Positions 20,700 through 31,110 of a stretch of DNA of 64,000 nucleotides are shown here, one piece after another; position 1 is the stretch's first letter; each line of letters begins with the position of its first letter. The translations under genes and the position numbers were made by a program. Location of the stretch: the NCBI RefSeq assembly GCF_048564905.1, contig NC_132992.1:32040501-32104500 (forward strand), written 5' to 3'. The DNA comes from Vicugna pacos. Taxonomy: Eukaryota > Chordata > Mammalia > Artiodactyla > Camelidae. The notes beneath the pieces are model-generated. The model worked only from the letters and a program-made list of their open reading frames with translations, made no database searches and was not told where the DNA came from.

Positions 20700-22932
20700 T
20701 CTATCTTCTATTTCTCAGTTGATGAGAGAATTCTTCATGTAGAGGTGTTAGCCCTTTATCAAATTCTCTCAATTTTCTGGAAGTCAGTTAAGTACATTAC
20801 TTTGGTATTCACCAAGCCAAGGAAGATGCTCTCAGCTGACATGGTCTTAGAGACGTGATCCTCTAAAATTAAAAATCTCTGAAAAGAACAGTAGATTAGA
20901 AAAAGTTGCTTTTAGATTTTCCATAGTCATACACAGTATTTTTTGCTTTTCAATATTATTTTAAAAGAGTTTGTCATGATCGCTACCATCTTATAAAAAA
21001 AAAAAGTAAAAACCCCAACAAACAGAAGAGTTATTGTTAATTACTTTGCTTTTGCCTTTTGCTAATATAATAAAATAATACATTCCTACAAACTTTAAAT
21101 AATTCAGTTTTTATTTGTTCTTATTGTTTCAGCAGTACTGTGTTGGCTTGTGTGTGTGTGTGTGTTTGTGTGTTTTTACACAGAACGGGATACAGTGAAT
21201 ACTGATGAATATATGTTAACTGAATAAATCATGATTAGTATGGCATTTACTCCCATACATTCAGTTTAAGTGTTAATTTTCCTCTATCCTGGGCCTGGGA
21301 CGTTTCTATTTTGTCTATTGTTGAATTTTGTCCACAAATATAACCCTCCATTCATCCTGTTGGTGTCTTTTGTTTAATATGTTTTCCATAAAATTGAAAG
21401 ATTGTTTTCAGAATTATGAGTTTTTCAGTATAACTTCTTTGACTATTGATGGATAATGACACATCCTCTTATTCAGGAAACAGGTAACCCCTGAGTGCCT
21501 AGGCTGTATCAACCCCTCTTATAAACACTGAGTAACCTTTAACTACGGGAAGGTTTGAAGTAATCTTTAAATATGGGGAGGTTGGAGACAAAAGGAAAAT
21601 TAAAAGAGAAGCCGAAAACTGAGAATCATAATGAGGAATATTTCTGAAATAAAGCAATCAAAGTAAATCAAAATAAATAATCAAAATCTTCTTAGAGGAT
21701 TGTAGGACCAAGCAAACAAAGATGAGCAAAGAGGTATTAACAACTAAGATATTTCCCTTCAAACTTGAGGAGTCTCTCAAAAGCTGGCTGGCTGACGTGG
21801 CCTGGGGTTAGCGCTTCAGTGTATTTATTCAGTCACAAGGGGGGGCAGCTTCATCTGCAAACTTAAGGATCCTCTCTGGGAGAGGGAAGGAAAGATGATG
21901 TTTGCCATTGATGTTCCACAGGAAAAGGAAAAATGACACACTTTCATCTTCCTTACACACCTTATTATTTATAATCCCTCGGTGAGTGTGAGATCAAGCA
22001 TTCAGGGGATTCAGGGACTCTTAGCCTAGATTTTCCATGTACCTCCCCAAACACTGCTTTCCCTGTTTATCTTCCCTAATGATCCCTCGTCCTTTCTATT
22101 CCATATATTCATTTTCTTTCCTCTCCTAACTCTTTCTACCACCCCCATCCACCCACCCCCTGTCTTGCTACTTTCCCTTCAGTCTTTTCCCTCTGCCTCA
22201 GCGTCCTTGGTGCGCAGCACTTACAAGTATGGGCACAGAGGACATGAGGATTAAGGACCCCTGTTCCAGAAGGACGAGGGGCACATGATGCATGGCGTCA
22301 GTTACTACATCACAACAGATGCATTGAGACATGTCGACCTCGATGGTGGTACATGCATGATTCCAGGGACCTTTAGGGGAACCCTGAGCCCCAGGACATT
22401 TACAACTACTCTCAATGTTACTAATTTTTCCTGTCCCCCTGAGCACATCACTGCCTACTTGTGAACCTCACACACATTTTCCAGAATGTGGATGGAAATT
22501 TCACCTCCTTCCAACACAGAACACAGTGTCATCTTCTGGGGTTTAACAACGTTCTGTAGGAGCTTCATGGAGCATCAGCCAGTTTCTTTCAGGAAGAGAT
22601 GTTGGGACAGTGCTTGTGGACAGACATATCATTGTGATGGTGCTCCTTATCCTGAGCCTGACTTTAAACTTCTCAGATGAAGACAGTGGGCAGCCTGTGA
22701 ACTGGGGGTGTCTGATATTCCCTCCTTCTTTTAGGGATGTGACTGGAGCAGGGGAGGAAGACCTAGACAAGGAACTCCTCCCTCATGGGCTGACAAGTCC
22801 TGGCAACAGCACAGTGGTGGCTCCACTCCTTGTAAGTCTCTATGAGCAGCTGTCACTTCTGTTCCCTGGAACCTCTTTAAGCCTAAGATGAGACACAGCT
22901 CTGGGCTCCTGATCCCAGCTTGTCCTTGAAGT
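20700..22932. other. Intergenic DNA upstream of TRAV26
   Basis: No supported gene. It contains a GT microsatellite near 21147-21175, two A/T homopolymer stretches, and an AT-rich zone to 21770. From about 21780 it becomes less AT-rich. No CTCF-like motif is seen in the 700 bases before the TRAV26 leader. Confidence 0.5.
21147..21175. repeat. GT microsatellite
   Basis: (GT)n interrupted once by TTT. Confidence 0.8.
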
Positions 22933-23702
22933 ATGAGGCTGGTGACTGGAGTAGCTGTGCTTCTGACCTGGGGTGAGTGCTCTGTGTCCACAAGGGGTGA
23001 CTCTGAGGTCAAGGGGCCATGAAGGCTTATTCGCTCTGCACTCCTCGCCCTGTGCTCTGTTCAGCCTGCTGGGGATGACACTGAGGACTGATCTCTTGGT
23101 TTGCTGGGGAGCAGGAAATTCTACATGACAGATTAAATCAGCCATGACCCCAGAAGAGCTCCTAGCAGTTCCCATGTTGTAAGAAATCTATGGGCTTATT
23201 GAACAAAGGATCGATGGATTAGAGCCTCTGGAACCTCTGATTCTTGCTGTTTATGTTTGGTCTCTGTAAGGAGCAGCAATGATATTTTTGCAGGACAGAT
23301 ATTTAAACAGTGGAGTAGGGGGCAGGCTCAGAGTATGTGGGAATGTTGTGTCCTTTATCCACAGAATTACACTGATGTGTGCTCAGGAGCTAATTTTATT
23401 TTCTTGACCCCTTAGGGACTGTGATTGAGGCTGAGATTGACCAGCCCAAATCCAGGGATGTTGCTGAAGGAGAAGACGTAACCCTGTCTTGCAACCACCC
23501 TACCATCGGTGGAAGTGACTATATACACTGGTATCGGCAAAATCCCACTCAGAGTCCACAGTACACTATCATGGCTTACGGGACACTGTGAGCAACCACA
23601 TGGCCTTTCTGACCATAGCGACAGACAGAAAGTCCAGCACCTCGGTCCTGCCCCGGGTCGCCCTGAGAGGCAGCGCTGTGTACTACTGCGCCCTGACAGA
23701 GG
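22933..23702 (+). pseudogene. TRAV26: TRAV26 pseudogene
   Basis: Leader exon 22933-22972 (MRLVTGVAVLLTW), donor GTGAGT, V exon 23416-23702 after CCCTTAG. The leader, CNHPTIGGSDYIHWYRQ and the downstream MAFLTIATDRKSSTSV clearly match human TRAV26 (CNHSTISG..YIHWYRQ, MASLIITEDRKSST). The frame is lost in the CDR2/framework 3 boundary. The upstream frame ends at a TGA at 23589-23591, and the rest of the V domain continues one base out of register, as if a single base had been deleted. Asp98 of the DxAVYYC motif is also replaced by Gly (RGSAVYYC). The recombination signal is degraded. With these independent defects it is a pseudogene, although the single frameshift alone could be an assembly error. 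Confidence 0.88.
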
Positions 23703-23741
23703 CACAGCGGGACCGACGGGGCTGCACCTGCGCAGTATCTC
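23703..23741 (+). other. Degenerate TRAV26 recombination signal
   Basis: CACAGCG at 23703-23709 is a heptamer with one change. At the 23-bp distance (23733-23741) stands CAGTATCTC, which is not a usable nonamer. Confidence 0.6.
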
Positions 23742-24389
23742 CCTGGTGGCAAGGAGGGGTGGGACGGGGAGGCTGCAGCCACTGGGAGCAAATCTGGAGC
23801 CACCTAGAAGGAGACTCAGAGAGAAGTCAGAGGGAAAGTGAGGGGAAGGAAAGAGTGAGAATATGGATAAAGAAAAGAAGACAGAGAGGACAAGAAATAA
23901 GCTTCACTGGTTGATGTGACTGAGACGAGTTATGAGGAGTCTACGAATCATAATTTTGACACAGCAACAAAGTGAAGAGGCATCAATAATTTGTCATGGC
24001 TTTTTCTCATGTTAGTAGAATGTTGGTTTCAGTGTGTTTGTCTCAACGTGAAAGGTGAGAAAAATACAAGTAATTCCACTTGTCACAAAAGCTTGTTTCA
24101 TTTGGATCCAGGGCAAGTCCACGTTCTGAAATGCACATTATTACAGTTGTTCTGCTTACCAGAAATAAAGTAGCCTTTCTCTGAGAATAAGCTTGAGTAC
24201 CCTTCATAATATTGTCTTTTTCTTTTTTTCATGAAACTGTCAAATCTGCAATCATTTAATTATTTTCCGTATATATTGATTTGGATGTATGTGGAACCTG
24301 TTAACATGATGTCTTAAAATACTGCAAGGGTTTGAGAAGAAGTAATTTTCTACTCTTTGTCTTCTCTTTCAAGTTTTCTCTGAAAACAA

Positions 24390-24560
24390 TCCATAGTGTT
24401 AAAAACAGAGAGCATGGGTTTTGCTATCAGAAAAGACCTGTGTTCAAAAGTATTAGTGTTGCCACCTATTTACTAAGCATTTTTAAGCTTATTTCATTAT
24501 TTGTAAAACAGGAGAGTGATATCTTTTTAATATATTCTTGTGACAATTTATCAGTGATGG
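24390..24560 (+). mobile_element. MIR SINE, sense (in block A)
   Basis: MIR-type order: AGAGAGCATGGGTTTTGCTA, GACCTGTGTTCAAAAGTATT, GCCACCTATTTACTAAGCAT and TTCATTATTTGTAAAACAGG. The duplicated copy lies at 46530-46690. Confidence 0.6.
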
Positions 24561-24609
24561 AGCTACAGAGATTGCCAAGTAGCAGATAATTAATTAATAA
24601 GGGTCAACC

Positions 24610-25560
24610 TCAATATGTCCAGAAAAAGCATTTGACAAAATCCATCATTCATTCCTGATTAGAAATTATCAGTGAATTAGGAATTGAAGGGAATTTCCTC
24701 AACTTAATAAAGGGCCTCTATGGAACACCTACATGAGATCATATTTGATGGTAAAAGACTAAATGATTTCCTCCTAACTTCAAAAATGTGAGAAGAGGTT
24801 TGGCTTCCACCACTTGTATTTAATATTGTACTAGGAATTGTAGCCAGTGCATGAAGATAAGAGAGAAAAACAAAAGACATACAGTTTGGAAAGCAGAAGT
24901 GAACCTATCTTTATTCACAGACAGCATAATTATCTGAGGAGAAAATCAAGGGAATCTACAAAGAAACTACTAGAAAAAATAAGAAAGTTAAATAAAGTCA
25001 AATACACATCTACCTATGATCAAGCCATTCTATTTCCAGATATTGACCCAAGAGAAATGAAAGCATATGTCTATACAAATGTTATACGCAAAAGTTCACA
25101 GCAGCTTTATTTGTAACAGCCCCATACTGAGACTAACCAAAATCCAAAATGTTCATCAATAGATGAATACATAAGCATATTGTTTTATATCTATGTAATG
25201 GAATATTCCTCAGCAACACAAAGAAATGAACCACTCACACTTAAAATCTTGGAAGAGTCACAAAATGTGTTGAGTAAAAGAAGGTAACAAAAAGTACATA
25301 TGTCTCCATTTATACAAAGTTATAAAATATGCAAATTAATTGATAATGACAGTAGTGTTGCCTGGAAATGGGGATGGGCAGTGAGGAGAATGTTTAGAGG
25401 AGGATTACAATGGGATATGAGGAAACTTTTGGGGTGATGCATATGTTCACCAACTTGATTGTGGTGATGGCTTCACAAGTATATACGTAGGTTAAATCTT
25501 ATAAAACTGTACACTTTAAATCGGTACACTTTATTGTTAAGCAATTATACATGAAATAAG
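24610..25560 (+). mobile_element. L1 LINE 3' end, sense (in block A)
   Basis: L1 ORF2 end and 3' UTR: ATGTCCAGAAAAAGCATTTGAC-type start, ATATTGACCCAAGAGAAATG, CTATGTAATGGAATATTCCT and CACTTTAAATCGGTACACTT. The open stretch at 24847-25116 is L1 debris. The duplicated copy is at 46720-47515. Confidence 0.75.
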
Positions 25561-27156
25561 CCATTAAATATCCAAATTTAACAAATATTCTCATTCAGTG
25601 TTTATAAGCCTTCTATTGTCACCCAAAATGCAATATATTTCTGCTTTAGATTTTCATTGGCCTTAAAGTATTTTTTTAAATAAAAGTATAGATAACAGCT
25701 TTCTGCACTCATGTGTGATACATTATTTTCAACTGAGCATTATCCCAGCCTATTTTTGCTTTCTTCTTAGTCTGTGAAAATGGGAGTTTTTACTGTTTTT
25801 CCAGAACTCATTTCTAGCTTAGTTCTGAGGCAGGTTCTGACAATGGGATTCAGATGGTGGAGGAGAAAGGAAGGGATATGTGAACCCAAACAGTATCTGA
25901 GCCTGATTTTATTCCTTAAATCTGCCCCTGGGGAACTATTCCCATGTTGACTCTGGACTCATGAAGCTCCTTGATGTGAATCTGTGGAGAGTGAACTCCA
26001 GCACAGAGACGGAGCTCAGCTTCCATCTACGTGTTTGAGGATCCATGGTTACAGGCTTTAAAGCAGATACGTCCTTCTCCAGAGCTTCATCCTCTAGCTC
26101 TCAGGATTTTTGTTTTTTGTTTTTGTTTTATAAAATGAATGGTCATAAGTAGGGAGCTAAAGAAATGCTTGTTTTTGCTGCTAGTACTTCATAGAAAAAG
26201 ACCAGTTACAAATTGTATAATCATGGCCACGTTTTTCTTTGCTGATCCCACAGCTTTCTCCCTGATATTTGATGACCATCTTGGTATAGATTAGTGATCA
26301 CAAATGAAATCTCATAGGCCGGTGTTAGACTAGCTGCAACAAAACCATCTGGGAGATTGCAAAAATTACAAATTCATCAATACTAGAAAATATGATTTAC
26401 GAAATTAGTGGTAGGATTCTAGACTCCATAATTTTGAATCACTCACACACTGATTCTACTATTAGCTGATGTGTGAATATCTGCTGATATGTCTTTAACA
26501 GTCGAAAAGCTGGGAAAGAAGACAGTCCTATCTCATGCTCCACGCTTTAATGCAGACCCACATCTTCAAGGTTCCCCTACCCAGTGGGTGGAAAATTATT
26601 TGGTTAAAGTTTGGCAACAAAATGTTGGCAGATGGATGGTAACAGAAAGCATCCCTGAGGTTAGACATCCACTGAGAGTGTCAGATTAGTACTTGTTTGT
26701 CTCATATGGGCCAGTCACCTTATCTTGGTGTCACTGAAATTGTGGGGGAAAAATATATTCATCTCAGATCATTCTGTAAAAATTCAGTAATTTCACGTAT
26801 GCTTTTTTCTTGCTAGGATTCATATTTTTTAATGGTGTCTATATGCAGGAATACATGACTATAAATGAGATAGTGTGACTTTTTTCCTAAAGGGCTTTCA
26901 TCAGAAGTGTAGTATTCCTTGCACTTGATAAAATTTAGAACTGAGGAAGCATTGCATTTCAAATAATAGTGATTCAGCAGTGATGTCAGGAGCATCCTAA
27001 GAACAAAACAGATCTGAAAAGTTATGACAGTTATTGATCAGGGTTCCAAGTGTCACCTGAGGACTGAGATGTGCCTCACAAATAAAGTCAGGGATGAGAA
27101 CATCTCTCTGCCAAGGGGAGGAGACTAGGAAACATGCACCCCATGTCTGTCCCCGT
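25561..27156. other. Intergenic DNA upstream of the TRAV9 pseudogene
   Basis: No gene seen. About 1.1 kb of this (25560-26810) has no counterpart in block B, so it was gained in A or lost in B. From 26818 the sequence again matches block B. Confidence 0.5.
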
Positions 27157-27172
27157 CCACCAGGGGGAGCAG
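27157..27172 (+). promoter_or_regulatory. CTCF-like motif upstream of TRAV9 pseudogene
   Basis: CCACCAGGGGGAGCAG, 132 bases before the leader ATG and pointing along the V gene. The identical 16-mer is kept in the second copy at 48192. A TGATGTCA CRE-like octamer follows at 27233-27240. Confidence 0.6.
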
Positions 27173-27288
27173 CTTCCTAACACAAACACACTTCCTGTGT
27201 GAAATGCAGGCTTCCCTTTAGCTCTTTGCTGTGATGTCAACATTGCTTCATAGTAGCTGTCAAGCACGTTATTCAGGCGACTGTAGAG

Positions 27289-27748
27289 ATGAACTCTTCT
27301 CCAGGCTTAGTGACTGTGCTGCTCTTAATGCTCGGTAAGTAAAATGCGTCTAAAAATGTGTATTCTTTCTTCTGTTTCATCAGGAAAATCTTTAACCGTA
27401 ATTTTATTGGAGAGCTTTATGCCCAAGGAGACATGAACTATTTTATTCTTGCCCAGGACGAACCCGTGGAGACTCAGTGATGCAGACGGAAGGCCCAGTG
27501 ACCCTTTCAGAGTCAGCTGCCCTGACTATGAACTGCAATTATTCAGCTGTGGGGTACCCCACTCTTTTCTGGTACGTCCAGTACCCCGGAGAAGGTCCAC
27601 AGCTCCTCCTGAAAGCCTCGAGGGACAAGGAGAAGGGACACAACAAAGGTTTTGAAGCCACGTACCACAAAAAATAAACTTCCTTCCACTTGGAGAAAGC
27701 CTCAGTCCAAGGGGCAGACTCGGCTATGTACTACTGTGCTCTGGGTGA
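27289..27748 (+). pseudogene. TRAV9: TRAV9 pseudogene (nonsense codon)
   Basis: Leader exon 27289-27334 (MNSSPGLVTVLLLML), donor GTAAGT, V exon 27457-27748 after TTGCCCAG. It matches human TRAV9 (MNYSPGLVS.., [27 protein letters not shown]) and the intact camelid copy at 48330. Cys23, Trp41, Asp98 and Cys104 codons are present. In framework 3 the codon CAA of the intact copy is TAA here (27675-27677), ending translation before Cys104, so no V domain can be made. The splice sites, promoter motif and recombination signal are intact, suggesting recent loss or an allelic null. The TRAV9 V-region is better conserved between the two copies than the surrounding L1/MIR flanks. Confidence 0.9.
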
Positions 27749-27787
27749 CACAGTGACAGGAGCTGCAGGGGGAGCTGAGCACAAACT
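27749..27787 (+). other. TRAV9 pseudogene recombination signal
   Basis: Heptamer CACAGTG at 27749-27755, 23-bp spacer, nonamer GCACAAACT at 27779-27787. It differs from the functional copy, where the same nonamer lies 24 bases from the heptamer. Confidence 0.85.
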
Positions 27788-28330
27788 CTGAGCAGCAGGC
27801 GGGGCCTGGGTGCTGAGTGCCTATGACTGTTTGATCGTCTCTGGTTCCAGCACAGTCTGTGGTGGTTTGTCCCTCACTCTCTGGTTGACACAAAGATCAC
27901 ACCACTGACTAGAGCATAAGAAGAGGAAGTAACTCTCTCCCTTACCCAACTCGTCATAAGTGAAATTCTAAACAGTCTGACACCAATAGTCCCTCATCCA
28001 GGGCCAAGTTAATTTCAAGATAGAACCGCATAAACAGTGAAGCAGTCCTTTGCACATCCTTGCGAAGTCCTGCTCCCACACGTTGTTCCAGGTCACCCTG
28101 GTGGGTTCTGCTGTGTCTCATAATACTTATACAGAGCCAGGTTGTGCCAGAGAAGGTGTCATCTGCATAACGTCTCCCTGACAGAGTCCGGGAGGGGTGG
28201 TGCTGTGTGAGTATAGCCTCCAAAAACCTTGGTTCCTAATAGAGAGAGAAGTACAGAGAAGAAAAGAGGAGGAAAAGAATCTCATGTTTAACCAAACAAT
28301 GGAAAGAGAGGAAGGGATTTTTATTCACAT

Positions 28331-28829
28331 TTATCTCTTTATCCCTCTGAAACTCTATTAAAAAGGGTGTAAAGAAATCGGAAAGTTCATAACCTGCAAT
28401 CACAAAGAGAACAGAAAAGGAGATAATGGCAGACAGGATGTGAACCAAATGTCAGTGGGTGGGAAGTTTGAGGAAGAATGACAACTTGCCTTACAGACTA
28501 GACAAAGAAGGAACCTAAGCCTAGTGTGAGAAGCGTCGCAGTGTGTGCTGACACTTGTGAAAGGTTTGAAGGAAACAAGCACCAATTATTTGTGAGTAAT
28601 TGAGAAACGTGCCGTTGCCCTCATGGGTGCACGTGCGTGTGTCACGGGCACTGACGGAGGGCGCTGAAATAGGAGGACTGAGTGAGATCATTTATAATTT
28701 AAGAGCACCTATGTTCTTGCAATTCATTCTAACAAGAAATGATTATTTTCTAAACACAGCAAAAAGTGGAAGCTGTCTTCTATGAACTGATGACAAACAG
28801 CACATTAAAAATTCTCTCAGATCTTATGT
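28331..28829. other. Intergenic DNA after duplicated block A
   Basis: No gene or repeat family recognised. A GC-richer stretch with several CpG lies at 28600-28660. Confidence 0.4.
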
Positions 28830-29363
28830 ATGACTAAGCTTTTTGAGTTTTACTTACCAGTTAGCCTTTCTCTTCTTGAAAATGTTTAAATTTTTTTACT
28901 TCCTCCCTCTAATCCTTTCCAACCACTGATCTTTTTACTGTCTTTATAGTTTTACTTTCTCCGGATTGTTATATAGTTGGAATCATACGGCATGTAGCCT
29001 TTTCAGAATTGTTTTGTTCACTTAAAAATATACATTTAGGGTTCTTCCATGTCTTTTCATGGCTTGATAGCTCATTTCCTTTTAGCACCTAATAATATTC
29101 CATTGTTTGGATGTGTCACTGTTTATCCTTTAGCTGCTTCCAAGTTTTAACAAATATGAATAAGGTTGCTATAAATATTTGTGTGAATGCTTTTGTGTAG
29201 ACATAAGTTTTCAACTTATTTGATTATGTAAACACCAAGGATTATAACCTCTAGATCTTATGGTAAGAGTGTATTTAGTTGGGTAAGAAACTGCCACACA
29301 TGTACCATTTTGCATTCCCATCAGCCACAAATGAGATTTCCTGTTGCTTCACATCCTTGCCAG
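28830..29363 (-). mobile_element. L1M LINE, antisense, left part
   Basis: Reverse-complement L1 tail: TCTTTTTACTGTCTTTATAG, AATCATACGGCATGTAGCCT, GGATTATAACCTCTAGATCT and CACATCCTTGCCAG. It is interrupted at 29364 by a solo LTR and resumes after it. Confidence 0.75.
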
Positions 29364-29717
29364 TGTTAAAATAAAAAACAAACAGAGCAGCCTCGAAAGT
29401 TCCCTAAGCAGACAAAACCGCTGGACATCGTAAGCAAAACTTGAAGTATTTCCCAAGCTTGATATGAGATAAACAGTGATCGATTCCGTATCATTTAAGA
29501 AAATTCTAATATTAGAACCAATTACTTTGAAGAATAAGCTGTCATTGCATCCTTTTTATAGAAGCTGCTTTATAGCCACATACCCCGGAGCCACATTCCA
29601 CGTTTTGATTTGAGTGTCCCGGTTCAAGAACTTTTCAGTGTGTGTCCAATAACCTTTTATTAGCTATCACTTTGCTGATTCACTGGTTTTACTTGGGCTA
29701 ATTCTGAACTTTTGACA
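29364..29717 (+). mobile_element. Solo LTR of an endogenous retrovirus, nested in L1
   Basis: A 354-base block begins TGTTAAAATAAA and ends TTTTGACA, has the TG...CA ends of an LTR, and is flanked by a 4-bp target duplication CCAG (29360-29363 and 29718-29721). The L1 on both sides is collinear once the block and one CCAG are removed. It contains a late CCGGTTCAAG and an AATAAC/TTTATT zone as expected for a 3' R-U5 region. No internal viral sequence remains, so two LTRs presumably recombined to one. A 4-bp duplication fits class I (gammaretrovirus-like) elements. It is younger than the L1 it sits in. The family name is not assigned. Confidence 0.75.
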
Positions 29718-31110
29718 CCAGCATTTGCTGTTGTTAGTGTTTTAGATTTTGGCCATTCTACTGGGGGTGCAGTGATACCTCATTTTTAAAAATTCAGTTT
29801 TGTTGTATTGTGTAAAGAACACTTGACATGAGATACAGCCTCCTAACAACATTTTAAGTGTACAGTAAAATATTGTTGGCTATAGGTACAGTGTTGCACA
29901 GCAGATCTCTAGAGCTTTCGTCTTGCTTAAATGAGTCAGTGCCGGTTAATTAGTAACCCTTTATTACCCACTCCCCACACCCCATGGAAACCTCCATTCT
30001 ACTCTTTGATTCTGTGAATTTAACTATTTTAAATACCTCATTTTCTTGAGCCATGTTGTTGGATATTTAAGTTGTTTCCACATCTTGGCTATTGTGAACA
30101 GTGCTACAGTAAGTATAAGAGTGTTAATGATCTCTTTGAGATCCTGATTTCAATCTTCGGACAAATATCCAGGAGTGAGATTACTAGAACACATGGTAGT
30201 TCTATTTTAAATGATTTGAAGAACCTGTATACTGTTTTCCACAGCAGCTATACTATTTAGCATTCCCACTAACAGTGTGTGCAAAAGTTTTGATCTCTGC
30301 ACATGCTTGATAACACTTTTTGTCTTTTGTGTTTTTGGTAATAGCCATCAAAAATCTTTTGAGGTATAAAACATGGCTGATACTAAAATGTATTGTAAAT
30401 GTACTGGTGAATACATTGAGAATAATCATTAAAAAGAAGTACAAATTAAACATATTTAAAGTATGTGCTTTTTTCTGCCATCTTTGTTATGGCCAGTACC
30501 AACATTTTAAGAATTAAAATATTTAATGCAATGCTCCATTTTCATATGATTTCATGACTGTGAGGTGATATCTCGTTGTGGCTTTGATTTGCAAGTCCCT
30601 CATTAGTGACACTGAGCATTTTCCCACATACTTATTGGCCATTTGTATGCCTTCTTTGGAGAAATGTTTATTCTAGTCTTTAGCCCATTTTTAAAATCAC
30701 TTTATTAGTTTTGTTTTGTGTTTTACTACTACTAATTTGTAGGAAGTCCTTATATATTTTGGATGTTAAGCCCTTATCATATATGTGGTTTGCAAACATT
30801 TTCTTACGTTCCATAGGTTGCTTTAAGGCTGTTGATCGTTTGCTTTGCTGTGCAGAAACTTTGTAGTTTGATATAGTCTCACTTGTTAGTTTTTGCTTTC
30901 GTTCCCTGTGATTTTGGTGTCATGTCCGTGATCACCGCTAAAATCAATACCAAGACTTTTCTTCTGTGTTTTCTTTTCAACAGATTTTGTTGACTTTTTC
31001 TATTCTTTTGCTATTTTCTACTCTAATCTTTGTTATTTCCATCCTTTTGAATTTACTTTGTTTTTGTCTAGTTCCCGAAGAGGGTAAATCAGGTTGTTTA
31101 TTGGAGATCT
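29718..31110 (-). mobile_element. L1M LINE, antisense, right parts
   Basis: L1 resumes after the LTR (CAGCATTTGCTGTTGTTAGT, GGCCATTCTACTGGGGGTGC). From about 29790 a second antisense L1 3' UTR starts and runs through TAGCATTCCCACTAACAGTG (30258), TTTTCATATGATTTCATGAC (30539), GGATGTTAAGCCCTTATCAT (30761) and TCTCACTTGTTAGTTTTTGC (30877) to TTTGTTTTTGTCTAGTTCCC (31058). At least two insertions are stacked. Confidence 0.75.

Larger units (their letters stand above)
24200..28330. repeat. Duplicated block, copy A (holds TRAV9 pseudogene)
   Basis: It is collinear with 46370-49355: the same MIR, the same sense L1 tail and the same TRAV9 promoter, exons, recombination signal and about 550 bases of 3' flank. 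Examples are AACAGGAGAGTGATAT (24510 and 46653) and ATATTGACCCAAGAGAAATG (25040 and 47172). Copy A is about 1.1 kb longer, mainly between 25560 and 26810. The two copies are offset by about 22.2 kb at the left end and 21.0 kb at TRAV9. Confidence 0.85.

Noticed and set aside
22190-22450. Possible extra V exon upstream of TRAV26
   Set aside because: No Cys-Trp-Cys framework, no splice acceptor in the right place and no recombination signal.
28000-28250. Conserved stretch after TRAV9 in both duplicated blocks, open on the minus strand
   Set aside because: Conservation is explained by the block duplication. The two copies do not share a common reading frame.
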